DNA of 25,880 nucleotides, taken from positions 1 to 25,880 of the IMG/VR virus record IMGVR_UViG_3300032217_000756. One strand, written 5' to 3'. Positions 15,034 to 22,472 of the stretch are shown here, piece after piece; the first letter of the stretch is position 1, and each line of letters opens with the position of its first letter. The notes beneath the pieces were generated by a model that searched no databases, had not been told where the DNA came from, and saw only the letters and a list, made by a program, of their open reading frames with translations. Position numbers and translations under genes: made by a program. Source of the DNA: a virus.

Positions 15034-16227
15034 ATGTCAAGTTCTCAATACGCCGAAGATATCTTTTTAGAATTTTATAACCTCATGACTCAACACGGAT
15101 TTGCCTTGGCCGGTTCGGACACAGGCGCCGTGTATAATTTTCAAACTTTGATATCGTCAGGTAATCAATTGACTCAAAGTCAGGCCAATTTTATTGTTAA
15201 AATTCTTAAAAAATATAAAACTATATCTCAAAAGTACAATCTTGACTACAGCGATCAAATTGAAAATCCTATATGGAAAAGAGAGTTTCGAATTTTAGAT
15301 CTAACAAAAAAAATATTTGTAGAAAGAAATCTAGAAGGTGAAACTCTGATACTTTTAAAATTTCCATTCGGCTTAAAAGAAGTTTTTGATAAAGAATTTT
15401 ACAGTGACAAAGATCATTTCAAACATTCTACCTGGGACCATGAGCGTAAATTGCGACAGATAAAGTTCACCGACATCAATGTTGTAGCTCTTTACGAATT
15501 TGTTAAAAAACACCAGTTTGAAATAGATGATTCTTTCTTAGAAACTGTGGAATCTGTAGAAAATATATGGGCTACACAAGAAGACGTTGTACCCTACAGT
15601 ATAGTTTTTGAAGATAAAATAGTGTTAATAAACAGCAACGAATATGCTGATTCTTATTTTGAAGAACACTCAACTGGAAACATTGACCACGATATGCTGT
15701 TGGCTAAATCAATGAGCTTTCCATTGAAATTAGTGGGGAAACCCAAAAAAATTGTTGAGAAAATTTCCTCTACTGAAAATAATATTTTTTGGATTGATAC
15801 CAACGAAAAGTTTTTCGACCTCTATAAACAGATAGATGGAACAATTTGTATTCTTTTAGATCGTGCATCCTACAAGGACAAATGGCTTGAGCAATTTGTC
15901 ATTGATTCTGAAAAATACGGAATATCCAAGTCGGATATTAGGGTATGTTTTAGAGACAATAAAGATTCTGATAGAGGATTAAATCAATGGGTCAAAGACA
16001 ACGATCTTGGTGGTCCTATTGACGGAGGAAAGATTTTTATATTTGAACATAAACCTGCTAAGTGGTTGTTTAAAAATAAAATAGATGTTAAACTTATTGT
16101 TACAAATAACTTGTATATTAGTTCTAATTCCTTTGTAAGCGATTGGATGATTAGTCATCCTTGTATTGTTTATCTAGGAGAAATAAAACCAACTTTAACT
16201 AAGGTAAAATCTTTTGCCAGCTTGTAA
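15034..16227 (+). CDS. unassigned 397-residue protein upstream of uvsW
   Basis: This 397-residue soluble protein has no signal peptide or transmembrane segment. Recognisable stretches are HSTWDHERKLRQIKF (130-144), a possible Rossmann-like strand-helix GTICILLDRASYKDKWLEQF (about 270-290), FRDNKDSDRGLNQWVKDN (about 309-326) and IFIFEHKPAKWLFKNK. No Walker, HNH or nuclease motif is obvious. It has its own strong sigma70-type promoter and overlaps uvsW by 14 bases in another frame, so it is very probably co-expressed with that helicase and likely to act in early DNA metabolism. My memory is that marine T4-like phages carry similar hypothetical proteins. I do not know a function. Confidence 0.8.
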   Translation: MSSSQYAEDIFLEFYNLMTQHGFALAGSDTGAVYNFQTLISSGNQLTQSQANFIVKILKKYKTISQKYNLDYSDQIENPIWKREFRILDLTKKIFVERNLEGETLILLKFPFGLKEVFDKEFYSDKDHFKHSTWDHERKLRQIKFTDINVVALYEFVKKHQFEIDDSFLETVESVENIWATQEDVVPYSIVFEDKIVLINSNEYADSYFEEHSTGNIDHDMLLAKSMSFPLKLVGKPKKIVEKISSTENNIFWIDTNEKFFDLYKQIDGTICILLDRASYKDKWLEQFVIDSEKYGISKSDIRVCFRDNKDSDRGLNQWVKDNDLGGPIDGGKIFIFEHKPAKWLFKNKIDVKLIVTNNLYISSNSFVSDWMISHPCIVYLGEIKPTLTKVKSFASL

Positions 16228-17668
16228 ACTGATAATCAAAGACGAAGTAAACATTAAGTTTGAAGGACTTGCTGTTGAAACACGACGAAAAATTGTTAAT
16301 AAATTAAAGTTTGATTTACCATATGCTCGTCATATGCCAGCTTATAAACTTGGTCGGTGGGATGGGACAAAAACTTATTTTGGTATTGGCGGTACTGGTT
16401 ATCTTGCACACTTAGATGTTATTCTTCCTATTGTAGAAGATGCGGGATACGAAATTGATATCGATGATCTTCGCCAGCATAGTAAAATAGAATTTACACC
16501 TATCACTGAAAATTATTGGGCAGACAAAGGAAAAACTTGGCCTAAGGGGCACCCGGAGGCAGGTACTCCTATTGTACTGCGTGACTATCAATATGATGTT
16601 GTCAACAAGTTTTTAGAAAATCCACAGGCCTTGCAAGAAGTTGCTACAGGCGCAGGCAAAACAATTACCACAGCCACACTCAGTCATTTATGCGAGCCCT
16701 ATGGCCGGACAATGGTTGTTGTTCCGAATAAATCGTTGGTTGTTCAGACTGAAGAAGATTATAAAAATCTAGGACTTGATGTCGGTGTTTACTTTGGCGA
16801 TCGTAAAGAATTAAATCGAACACACACCATCTGTACCTGGCAAAGTTTAAATGTCTTAGACAAAAAAAGCTATGACGAAGATACGCTAAGTCTGGCTGAA
16901 TTTACCGCAGGAGTGGCTGCAATTATTGTAGACGAAGTCCACCAAGCCAAGGCAGAAGTCCTGACAAAATTGTTAACACAGAACTTCAACAACTGTGCTA
17001 TTCGTTGGGGACTTACTGGAACGGTACCTAAAGAAGCGTTTGAATTTCAAGGTATTCTTGCCAGCATTGGTCCTGTTATTAATCAGGTTTCCGCACACGA
17101 TCTACAAGAAAAAGGTGTACTGGCTAATCTACAGATCAATATTTTACAAACTTCTGATGTACAGGTATTTAGAAGCTTTCAAGAAGAATATAGTTTTTTG
17201 GTCACCGATCCTACAAGATTAAATTGGATAGCCGGCAAAATTAAAGAACTGTCATTAAGCGGAAATACCTTGGTGTTGATCAATAGAATTGACACAGGAA
17301 ATAAATTGATTGATTTGATTCCGGAGGCTGTGTTTGTCAGCGGAGGTATGAAACTAGACGAAAGAAAAGAAGAATATGACGAAATTAAAACTAGTGATGG
17401 CAAGATTATTGTGGCGACTTATGGTGTGGCCGCTGTGGGTATTAATATCCCCCGTATTTTTAATTTGGTTCTTTTGGAGCCCGGAAAGAGCTTTGTCCGC
17501 GTTATACAATCAATTGGGCGAGGTATTAGAAAAGCAGAAGACAAGGACTTCGTACAGATCTGGGACATGACAAGTTCCTGCAAGTATGCCAAACGACATC
17601 TCACTGAAAGAAAAAAATACTACAAGGAGGCGAAATACCCCTTTACAATTACAAAGGTCAACTTATGA
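16214..17668 (+). CDS. uvsW: UvsW-like DNA/RNA helicase
   Basis: This is a 484-residue superfamily 2 helicase. The N-terminal domain (CKLIIKDEVNIKFEG, then YKLGRWDGTKTYFG at about 44-57) is typical of UvsW, the T4 helicase that unwinds branched DNA and R-loops and helps shut off origin replication. Walker A is ATGAGKT (144-150), the DEAH-type box is DEVH (240-243), a TGT motif follows (LTGTVP), and the C-terminal lobe ends with motif VI QSIGRGIRK. The start is probably the TTG at 16214, because no ATG in frame lies before the conserved N-terminus; AAGG 10 bases upstream is a fair ribosome site. It overlaps the preceding gene by 14 bases and the next by ATGA. Confidence 0.92.
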   Translation: MPACKLIIKDEVNIKFEGLAVETRRKIVNKLKFDLPYARHMPAYKLGRWDGTKTYFGIGGTGYLAHLDVILPIVEDAGYEIDIDDLRQHSKIEFTPITENYWADKGKTWPKGHPEAGTPIVLRDYQYDVVNKFLENPQALQEVATGAGKTITTATLSHLCEPYGRTMVVVPNKSLVVQTEEDYKNLGLDVGVYFGDRKELNRTHTICTWQSLNVLDKKSYDEDTLSLAEFTAGVAAIIVDEVHQAKAEVLTKLLTQNFNNCAIRWGLTGTVPKEAFEFQGILASIGPVINQVSAHDLQEKGVLANLQINILQTSDVQVFRSFQEEYSFLVTDPTRLNWIAGKIKELSLSGNTLVLINRIDTGNKLIDLIPEAVFVSGGMKLDERKEEYDEIKTSDGKIIVATYGVAAVGINIPRIFNLVLLEPGKSFVRVIQSIGRGIRKAEDKDFVQIWDMTSSCKYAKRHLTERKKYYKEAKYPFTITKVNL

Positions 17669-18171
17669 AGATACTAACACTCAACAATAGATCATTTGAT
17701 CTAAATGAATTGCCAGAAGAGGTAGACGAAGACACTAGATTTTCAGTATTAGATAATTCTAATCCTAACGAACCTGATTTTTTCTTTATGCCTTTGATAT
17801 TTTTAGAATCATTTAATAGTCCTGCTATTCTACTAAACATCGGAGGGTATGAAGTTCAAATGCCATTAGATTGGTGCATGGTGGTAGGAGATAAAGACTG
17901 CGGAATGGATCCAGAGGTATTACCGTTGACATCTATCAATGAACGAGGTTTTGATGCATTTATTTTTAATCCTATTAGAGGATTTAAATGCGAATATATG
18001 CCTATAGAAATAGTAAACATATACCAAGATGTTCGTTGGTATTTTCCTAAAATGAAAAACGGACAGCTTCTTAGTGTTCCTTTGCACGATGGTGACAACC
18101 CTCCGTGTGCATATTTTGTTAAAGAAGTAAGCAGACAAAGCGAAGTCATACAACTACATAAAATACTATAA
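17665..18171 (+). CDS. conserved protein of unknown function downstream of uvsW
   Basis: This is a 168-residue protein whose ATG overlaps the uvsW stop (ATGA), so it is translated together with the helicase. It is acidic at the start (LPEEVDEDTR) and has a hydrophobic middle (LIFLESFNSPAILLNIGGY) that is too short and polar-flanked to be a clear membrane helix. MPLDWCMVVGDKDCG and LTSINERGFDAFIFNPI (about 65-110) look like the conserved core. Cys residues are scattered and no metal-binding pattern is clear. I recall similar proteins next to uvsW in marine T4-like phages, but no activity is known to me. Confidence 0.75.
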   Translation: MKILTLNNRSFDLNELPEEVDEDTRFSVLDNSNPNEPDFFFMPLIFLESFNSPAILLNIGGYEVQMPLDWCMVVGDKDCGMDPEVLPLTSINERGFDAFIFNPIRGFKCEYMPIEIVNIYQDVRWYFPKMKNGQLLSVPLHDGDNPPCAYFVKEVSRQSEVIQLHKIL

Positions 18172-18175
18172 TAGT

Positions 18176-18913
18176 ATGACCACCGCGGTAACGACATTTA
18201 GTAAAGACGGCTATGAGTTATATGGTCATAGGATGATAGAAACCTGGATTCAGTTTTGGCCAGAAACTTTTAAGTTAATTGTCTATGTCGAAGGATTTAA
18301 TCTTGTAGAAAAAGATTCTAGAATTACAGAAATTGATTTAGAATCAGCCTGCCCTGATCTTGTGACTTTTAAAAAAAACAGCGGCCTACTATTTGAAGAA
18401 AATAAAGAAAATAAAAGACAACGACATCGAATACAAAAAACAATAAAATGGTGTTATAAAGTCTATGCAATGAAACACGCTTTAAATTGTTTAGACGACT
18501 ATGTAATTTTTTTAGATGGCGATACGTATACAAAAGCTCACGTTCCTCCACATTTTCCAAAAGTTTTAGTTGAAGACAATCTGTTTGCTGTACATTTTGA
18601 AAATTTACAAAACGGATTACATTTTGAAACTGGTTTGGTTGTTTTTAATATAAGCCATAGCCAGACAGTTTGGTTAAGAGAAAATTTAACATCTGCCTAC
18701 GACAGCCTAGATATATACAATATGAAAAAAACTTGGGACGGATATTGGTTTGCACATCTATATCAAGTCTATGAATTACCAGTAAAAGATTTAACTGGTG
18801 ATGATCGGGGTGTTTTTTGTCACCCCGCCGTTAATCCTATTTTAGCACATAACGTAGGAGTTAAAAAATACACAAATGCAGGTTATAACGAATATACAGG
18901 AAGAAAATTATGA
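18176..18913 (+). CDS. GT-A-type glycosyltransferase with DxD motif, second cassette
   Basis: This is a 245-residue paralogue of the protein at 12874-13728: TAVTTFSKDGYELYGHRMI (2-20), FWPETFKL, KVYAMKHALN and the metal motif IFLDGDTYTK (D114-G-D116), then FETGLVVFN. A TATAAT lies 4 bases before the ATG but has no matching -35 box. It is probably translated from the uvsW transcript, as the start is 5 bases after the previous stop. It is followed by a cupin and an epimerase, which together suggest addition of a modified sugar. A GC-rich hairpin (18806-18827) lies within the gene. Confidence 0.78.
   Translation: MTTAVTTFSKDGYELYGHRMIETWIQFWPETFKLIVYVEGFNLVEKDSRITEIDLESACPDLVTFKKNSGLLFEENKENKRQRHRIQKTIKWCYKVYAMKHALNCLDDYVIFLDGDTYTKAHVPPHFPKVLVEDNLFAVHFENLQNGLHFETGLVVFNISHSQTVWLRENLTSAYDSLDIYNMKKTWDGYWFAHLYQVYELPVKDLTGDDRGVFCHPAVNPILAHNVGVKKYTNAGYNEYTGRKL
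18806..18827. repeat. GC-rich 7-bp hairpin inside a glycosyltransferase gene
   Basis: CGGGGTG at 18806-18812 and CACCCCG at 18821-18827 are exact reverse complements around an 8-base T-rich loop. Six of the seven pairs are G-C, which is remarkable in a genome this AT-rich. The stem encodes ordinary-looking residues of the GT. No U-run follows it, so it is not a standard terminator. Confidence 0.5.
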
Positions 18914-19254
18914 AAGCTGGAAAAGTGTGGGGTCAAACAGAGTTATTAGAAGCCAACGGAGTATTGGAATTTCATCGAATTGAAGCCAAGGCCGGAGGTG
19001 TGTGTTCAAAACACAAACATAAATTTAAATGGAATGGATTTTTTGTTGAGCAAGGTGAGATGATTATTCGAGTTTGGAAAAATAATTATGATCTAGTCGA
19101 CGAAACGTTGCTTAAAGCTGGTCAATATACAAAAGTTGCTCCCGGCGAGTATCACCAATTCGAAGCAGTCACTGATTGTGTTGCTTTTGAATTATACTGG
19201 GCAGAGTTTGATCACGACGACATTGCAAGAGAAACTGTTGGCTTTGCTAAATGA
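18910..19254 (+). CDS. small single-domain cupin
   Basis: This 114-residue protein is about the size of one cupin barrel. Metal-ligand candidates are H35 and H37 (CSKHKHKFKW), E47 or E50 (FFVEQGEMI) and H82 (PGEYHQFEA), matching the two cupin motifs. The pattern resembles sugar-related cupins of the dTDP-sugar or mannose-6-phosphate isomerase type. The ATG overlaps the GT stop (ATGA) and its end overlaps the epimerase start (ATGA), so the three are translated as a unit. A role in sugar isomerisation or epimerisation is plausible. Regulatory sugar-binding is an alternative. Confidence 0.75.
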   Translation: MKAGKVWGQTELLEANGVLEFHRIEAKAGGVCSKHKHKFKWNGFFVEQGEMIIRVWKNNYDLVDETLLKAGQYTKVAPGEYHQFEAVTDCVAFELYWAEFDHDDIARETVGFAK

Positions 19255-20087
19255 AAGTATTAATCACAGGTAACTCTGGGTATATCGGTTCGCACTTAAC
19301 TAAATTGTTAAACAAGCAAACTGATCTAGAATTATATGGTCTAGATCGTAACAAGTCAGTGTTACCTGTCAAAGAACATTCTCTAAATAACATTGCAATG
19401 CCGGGATATTTTCTATGGCAAAGAGATTTTGAATTTGATTGTGTAATACATTTAGCGGCAGAGGTGGGAGTAGGACGAAGTGTATTAAATCCTACGTTAT
19501 ACTATCAAACAAACACCCTAGGGACACTGCGTATACTACAAGAGATAAAATTTAAAAGATTTATCCATGCGAGTACAGGCTCCGCCGGACCGATGAACAA
19601 TCCCTACGGTATTAGTAAACGTGCCGCAGAAGAAATAGTAGATCAATACTGTAAAGAAAAAAATATTCCGTTCACAACATTTAGATTTTTCAATGTGATA
19701 GGCACAGACGGCATAGGACCAACAAATAAAGACGGCCTTTTGTGGAATTTAATAAACGCAGAAAAAACTGGTGTGTTTAATTTGTTTGGTGACGATTATA
19801 ATACTGAAGACGGATCTGCGGTAAGAGATTATACTCACGTGAACGAAATTTGTAATGCAGTGAAGTTAGCCATTAATGACTCTACTAATCAAATAGAAAA
19901 TCTTGGTCACGGAGTAGGCACAACAGTTAAGCAGATGATTTCTTTGTACAAAAAAGTTAATAATTGCGACTTTGATGTTAGGGTGTGTCCAAGAAGAGCT
20001 GGAGACCTTGAGCGAAGTGTTCTTGACAATCCATCATCATTTATGCAAAAATTGTATACTATGGAAGATCTATTATGGGTTCATTAA
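19251..20087 (+). CDS. NAD-dependent sugar epimerase/dehydratase (GalE-like)
   Basis: This 278-residue member of the extended short-chain dehydrogenase family has the NAD-binding loop ITGNSGYIGSH (5-15), the HLAAEVGVGRSV segment, the catalytic YGISK (Y119, K123), FRFFNVIGT, and SAVRDYTHVNEI (about 190-201), which resembles the VRDYIHV signature of UDP-glucose 4-epimerases. It is about 50-60 residues shorter than GalE, with a compressed region between HASTGSAG and the catalytic Tyr. It likely epimerises an NDP-sugar used by the neighbouring GT. It overlaps the cupin by 4 bases and the next gene by 13 bases. Confidence 0.85.
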   Translation: MKVLITGNSGYIGSHLTKLLNKQTDLELYGLDRNKSVLPVKEHSLNNIAMPGYFLWQRDFEFDCVIHLAAEVGVGRSVLNPTLYYQTNTLGTLRILQEIKFKRFIHASTGSAGPMNNPYGISKRAAEEIVDQYCKEKNIPFTTFRFFNVIGTDGIGPTNKDGLLWNLINAEKTGVFNLFGDDYNTEDGSAVRDYTHVNEICNAVKLAINDSTNQIENLGHGVGTTVKQMISLYKKVNNCDFDVRVCPRRAGDLERSVLDNPSSFMQKLYTMEDLLWVH

Positions 20088-20356
20088 AGCCAGGGGCAAC
20101 CTACATTTACGAACGAAACGGCGAGGAGATATATGCTCGAGAAGTTGGCAAAAAAGATCGTAAACTAATTGGATACCAATATGAAAACACAGTAGATCCG
20201 AGAACACATGACGGACGGCCGTTGTATGAGCACATTAAAGAAGATAGACTTTGGGGCGAGATTCGAGTAGAAGCTCGGACAAACAAAGTATTGCAAGAAG
20301 CATTAGAACGTGTTAAACTAATATATCATCTAAGTAAAAACAATGGCAAAAAATAA
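20075..20356 (+). CDS. small conserved protein of unknown function
   Basis: This 93-residue protein begins SLKPGATYIYERNGEEIYAR and has DGRPLYEHI in the middle and an RVEARTNKVLQEALERVK helix near the end. It is charged, with no membrane segment. It resembles small proteins I remember from many marine T4-like phages, where they sit near replication or structural genes and have no known function. It overlaps the epimerase by 13 bases and gp62 by 14 bases, so it belongs to the same transcript and ties the sugar cassette to the replication genes. Confidence 0.75.
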   Translation: MGSLKPGATYIYERNGEEIYAREVGKKDRKLIGYQYENTVDPRTHDGRPLYEHIKEDRLWGEIRVEARTNKVLQEALERVKLIYHLSKNNGKK

Positions 20357-20822
20357 ACACGTAGATCTTTTTAAAGATATAATTCCTGCAGTTGATCTAG
20401 GAGTCAAAGAACTTTGGGATGCAACTACCGACGAAGGAAGAAAAGAAATTAAAGGTGATTTCTGGAATTTAAATCGATATATTAGTAATGTCAAAACCAA
20501 CAACAAAGAAGTTCAAGAACATTTTGTTGAAATGACCAACGAAATCTATAACAAAAATTGGGCTGTGATTCAAAATCATCCCAAGCTAGTTTGGATGTTG
20601 TTGTGCCTATGTAGCTACGGTGATGGAAAAACATACTTCCACGAATATCTTCCACTGAAAAAAACTAAAAACAAAAAAGAAGAATTGATTGCACAATTTT
20701 TTCCTAATATGAAACAAAGCGATGTTGAAACTCTTGCCTCAATCACCACAGACAAAGAAATTAAAAAATACTGCGAAGATCTTGGATGGGATAAAAAACA
20801 AATTGCAGACCTTAAACTATAA
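20343..20822 (+). CDS. 62: DNA polymerase clamp loader small subunit (gp62-like)
   Basis: This is a 159-residue protein (T4 gp62 has 187). The order LFKDIIPAVD, DFWNLNRYISN (about 36-46), EMTNEIYNKNW, NHPKLVWMLLCLC and a C-terminal LASITTDKEIKKYCEDLGWD matches the pattern I know for the phage clamp loader subunit A family. In T4, gp62 works with four gp44 ATPase subunits to load the gp45 sliding clamp onto primer ends. Neither gp44 nor gp45 is in the window. No ATPase motif is present, as expected for this subunit. The start overlaps the preceding gene by 14 bases. The family call rests on remembered patterns and should be confirmed by profile search. Confidence 0.72.
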   Translation: MAKNKHVDLFKDIIPAVDLGVKELWDATTDEGRKEIKGDFWNLNRYISNVKTNNKEVQEHFVEMTNEIYNKNWAVIQNHPKLVWMLLCLCSYGDGKTYFHEYLPLKKTKNKKEELIAQFFPNMKQSDVETLASITTDKEIKKYCEDLGWDKKQIADLKL

Positions 20823-21489
20823 GTGTGAATTCTGCGAAAAACTTTTTGCCAAAGAAAAAACATTGGTAGTGCATATCTGTGAACAAAAAAGAAGACATCT
20901 ATCTAAGAATGAAAAACACGTTCAAATGGGATTGTTAACCTTTCAACGATTTTACGAGCTTACACAAAAAGCAAAACAACCAAAGACATTTGATGAGTTT
21001 TCATCTAGCAGTTTTTATACTGCCTTTGTTAAATTTGGTAGCTTTATGGTTAATACTGCTCCTATATATCCAGAACGATTTATTGATTTTGTTATTAAAA
21101 GCGGAATCAAATTAGACCACTGGTGTCGCGATGAATTGTATGATACTTACATTAGCGAATTAATAAAAATAGAACCAGCAGATGGCGCCATTCAGCGATC
21201 AATTAAAACAATGATGGATTGGTCAGAATCTAATAATGCTCCGTGGGAACATTATTTTGCCTATGTTAATCTCAATAGAGCCACCCACGATATTAAAGAA
21301 GGTGTAATAAGCCCTTGGCTTGTATTAAATACAAAGTCCGGCAAAGAGATGTTAACAAAAATGAATGATGAACAACTGGCTATAGTTGAGCCGTATATCG
21401 ATCCTCAATTTTGGAAACGCAGATTTAAATCTCTTCCGGCAGATATGGAGTTAGTTAAAGATGTCGTCAAGGAGGCGAAGATACTGTAA
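20803..21489 (+). CDS. zinc-finger-containing conserved protein of unknown function
   Basis: This is a 228-residue protein if it starts at TTG 20803, just before YKCEFCEKLFAKEKTL. The longer frame from an ATG at 20722 would overlap gp62 by 101 bases and adds unlikely sequence. Residues about 7-29 hold a Cys2-His-Cys or Cys2-His2-type finger: CEFC, then HIC and RRH. The rest has conserved-looking segments FVKFGSFMVNTAPIYPERFIDF, LDHWCRDELYDTYI, ISPWLVLNTKSG and EPYIDPQFWKRRF. The finger suggests DNA or RNA binding, in keeping with replication genes on both sides. The overall fold is unknown. Its stop overlaps the next start as TAATG. Confidence 0.75.
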   Translation: MQTLNYKCEFCEKLFAKEKTLVVHICEQKRRHLSKNEKHVQMGLLTFQRFYELTQKAKQPKTFDEFSSSSFYTAFVKFGSFMVNTAPIYPERFIDFVIKSGIKLDHWCRDELYDTYISELIKIEPADGAIQRSIKTMMDWSESNNAPWEHYFAYVNLNRATHDIKEGVISPWLVLNTKSGKEMLTKMNDEQLAIVEPYIDPQFWKRRFKSLPADMELVKDVVKEAKIL

Positions 21490-21713
21490 TGCCACGTAGA
21501 CCAAAACCAGAACCGGTTGAAGAAGAATTAAAAGACAATGAAGAATTTATTTCTAGAGACGATATTGACATTGAAGTTGTAGTTGCAGATGACTCTTCTG
21601 ATGTTTATGTAAAATTTTCTGGGTTTGAGGATTCTGAAGATGCTGAAGAATATGCACAATTTTTAGCAGAGACTTTGCCTTTGTTATTATTTGAGACGAC
21701 GCGACTTAATTGA
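21489..21713 (+). CDS. small acidic conserved protein
   Basis: This is a 74-residue protein, strongly acidic in the first half (EPVEEELKDNEEF, DDIDIEVVVADDSSD), followed by VYVKFSGFEDSEDAEEYAQF and a hydrophobic end (LAETLPLLLFE). The compact C-terminal part looks like a small folded domain. The ATG overlaps the previous stop (TAATG), and an AAGGAGG at 21470-21476 is a strong but rather distant ribosome site (12 bases). Small size, acidity and position in the replication transcript would fit a transcription co-factor such as gp33, but I see no specific support for that. Unassigned. Confidence 0.65.
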   Translation: MPRRPKPEPVEEELKDNEEFISRDDIDIEVVVADDSSDVYVKFSGFEDSEDAEEYAQFLAETLPLLLFETTRLN

Positions 21714-21901
21714 TGAGAAATTTACTAGACGGTACAGATGCTGAAGAGCTAGACGAACCAGTTATACTGACAATAAAAACCAAATGCCCAGGCAAATGGT
21801 TATTGGCGGATAAAGAAACTGGTGAAGTCTATGTTCCCTACACAACACCTGGATCGTTGCAATGGAAGAAAATTGATCAGTGGGACGGAAAAGATGCCTG
21901 A
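21713..21901 (+). CDS. small conserved protein of unknown function
   Basis: This is a 62-residue protein starting at the ATG that overlaps the previous stop (TGATG). It has an acidic N-terminus (LLDGTDAEELDEPV), then a beta-rich core ILTIKTKCPGKWLLADKETG and EVYVPYTT, ending in QWKKIDQW. It may be a tiny all-beta fold. It overlaps the DnaE-like gene by 8 bases. No motif allows a functional call. Coupled translation with the polymerase-like protein hints at a shared role. Confidence 0.65.
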   Translation: MRNLLDGTDAEELDEPVILTIKTKCPGKWLLADKETGEVYVPYTTPGSLQWKKIDQWDGKDA

Positions 21902-22472
21902 TATTGATATAGACTTTTTAGATAGAGAACAGGCTCTAAAACTTTTTAAGTATGTAGGAGCCAGTCGTATTGACTCCGACAAACTAGTAAAACACAACAC
22001 TGGAATATATCTACACGAAGTTCCAGTGAATGCTCTAACAGGACTCTGTGCTGTTCCCTATGATGATGCTGAAGAAAAAGGTTATTTTAAAATAGACTTT
22101 TTAAATGTCAGTATCTACAAAGGAATCAAAGACGAAGCTCATCTTATACAATTAATGGAGACAGAACCGCTATGGGATTTACTACTACAAGACGATTTCA
22201 CCAGCTTGCTCTTTCACGTCAACGGGCATGGTTCCATCTTAAGAGAAATGAAGCCAATGTCGATAGAACAATTGGCAGCGGTACTGGCAGCAATTCGCCC
22301 AGCGAAGAGACATCTGATAGGCAAAGACTGGACGACGGTAATGAAAGAAATTTGGATCAAACCCGAGAACGGTGATTATTATTTTAAGAAAAGTCATGCC
22401 ACTGCTTATGCTGTAGCTGTGGTAGTTCAGATGAATTTGATCTGCGAACAGATAAGCTACGGTTATAGTTAA
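21894..22472 (+). CDS. miniature DnaE-like (DNA polymerase III alpha) core protein
   Basis: This 192-residue protein starts at the ATG at 21894; a longer frame from 21822 lacks support. Four landmarks of bacterial C-family polymerases occur in the right order: PDIDIDFLDR (2-10; the first catalytic Asp pair D3/D5), KHNTGIYLHEVPVNAL (33-48; compare the H.GG region), GYFKIDFLNVSIY (63-75; D68 as the third catalytic Asp, compare KFDFLGL), an IRPAKR segment at 134-139 where DnaE has RPGP, and FKKSHATAYAVAV (164-176; compare NKSHAAAYAL). DnaE has over 1,100 residues, so the PHP, thumb, most fingers and C-terminal domains are gone. T4-like phages replicate with family B gp43, so this may be an accessory polymerase or a repurposed binding protein. 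It overlaps the gene on the other strand by 4 bases. Confidence 0.7.
   Translation: MPDIDIDFLDREQALKLFKYVGASRIDSDKLVKHNTGIYLHEVPVNALTGLCAVPYDDAEEKGYFKIDFLNVSIYKGIKDEAHLIQLMETEPLWDLLLQDDFTSLLFHVNGHGSILREMKPMSIEQLAAVLAAIRPAKRHLIGKDWTTVMKEIWIKPENGDYYFKKSHATAYAVAVVVQMNLICEQISYGYS

Noticed and set aside
18167-18172. TATAAT before the glycosyltransferase at 18176, as a fourth leaderless promoter.
   Set aside because: It has no -35 box at 16-18 bases and lies 3, not 6, bases from the ATG, unlike the three well-matched cases.
20722-20802. ATG at 20722 as the start of the zinc-finger protein.
   Set aside because: It would overlap gp62 by 101 bases in another frame and adds a low-complexity Lys/Leu/Gln stretch. 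The conserved-looking part begins at the Cys motif.
17624-21480. The 11-base string AAGGAGGCGAA appears near the ends of uvsW and of the zinc-finger gene, resembling a repeated regulatory element.
   Set aside because: Both copies encode the common residues K-E-A-K in frame and lie at unlike distances from the next start. The first sits about 40 bases before the next ATG, so it is probably codon coincidence plus, for the second, a possible ribosome site.
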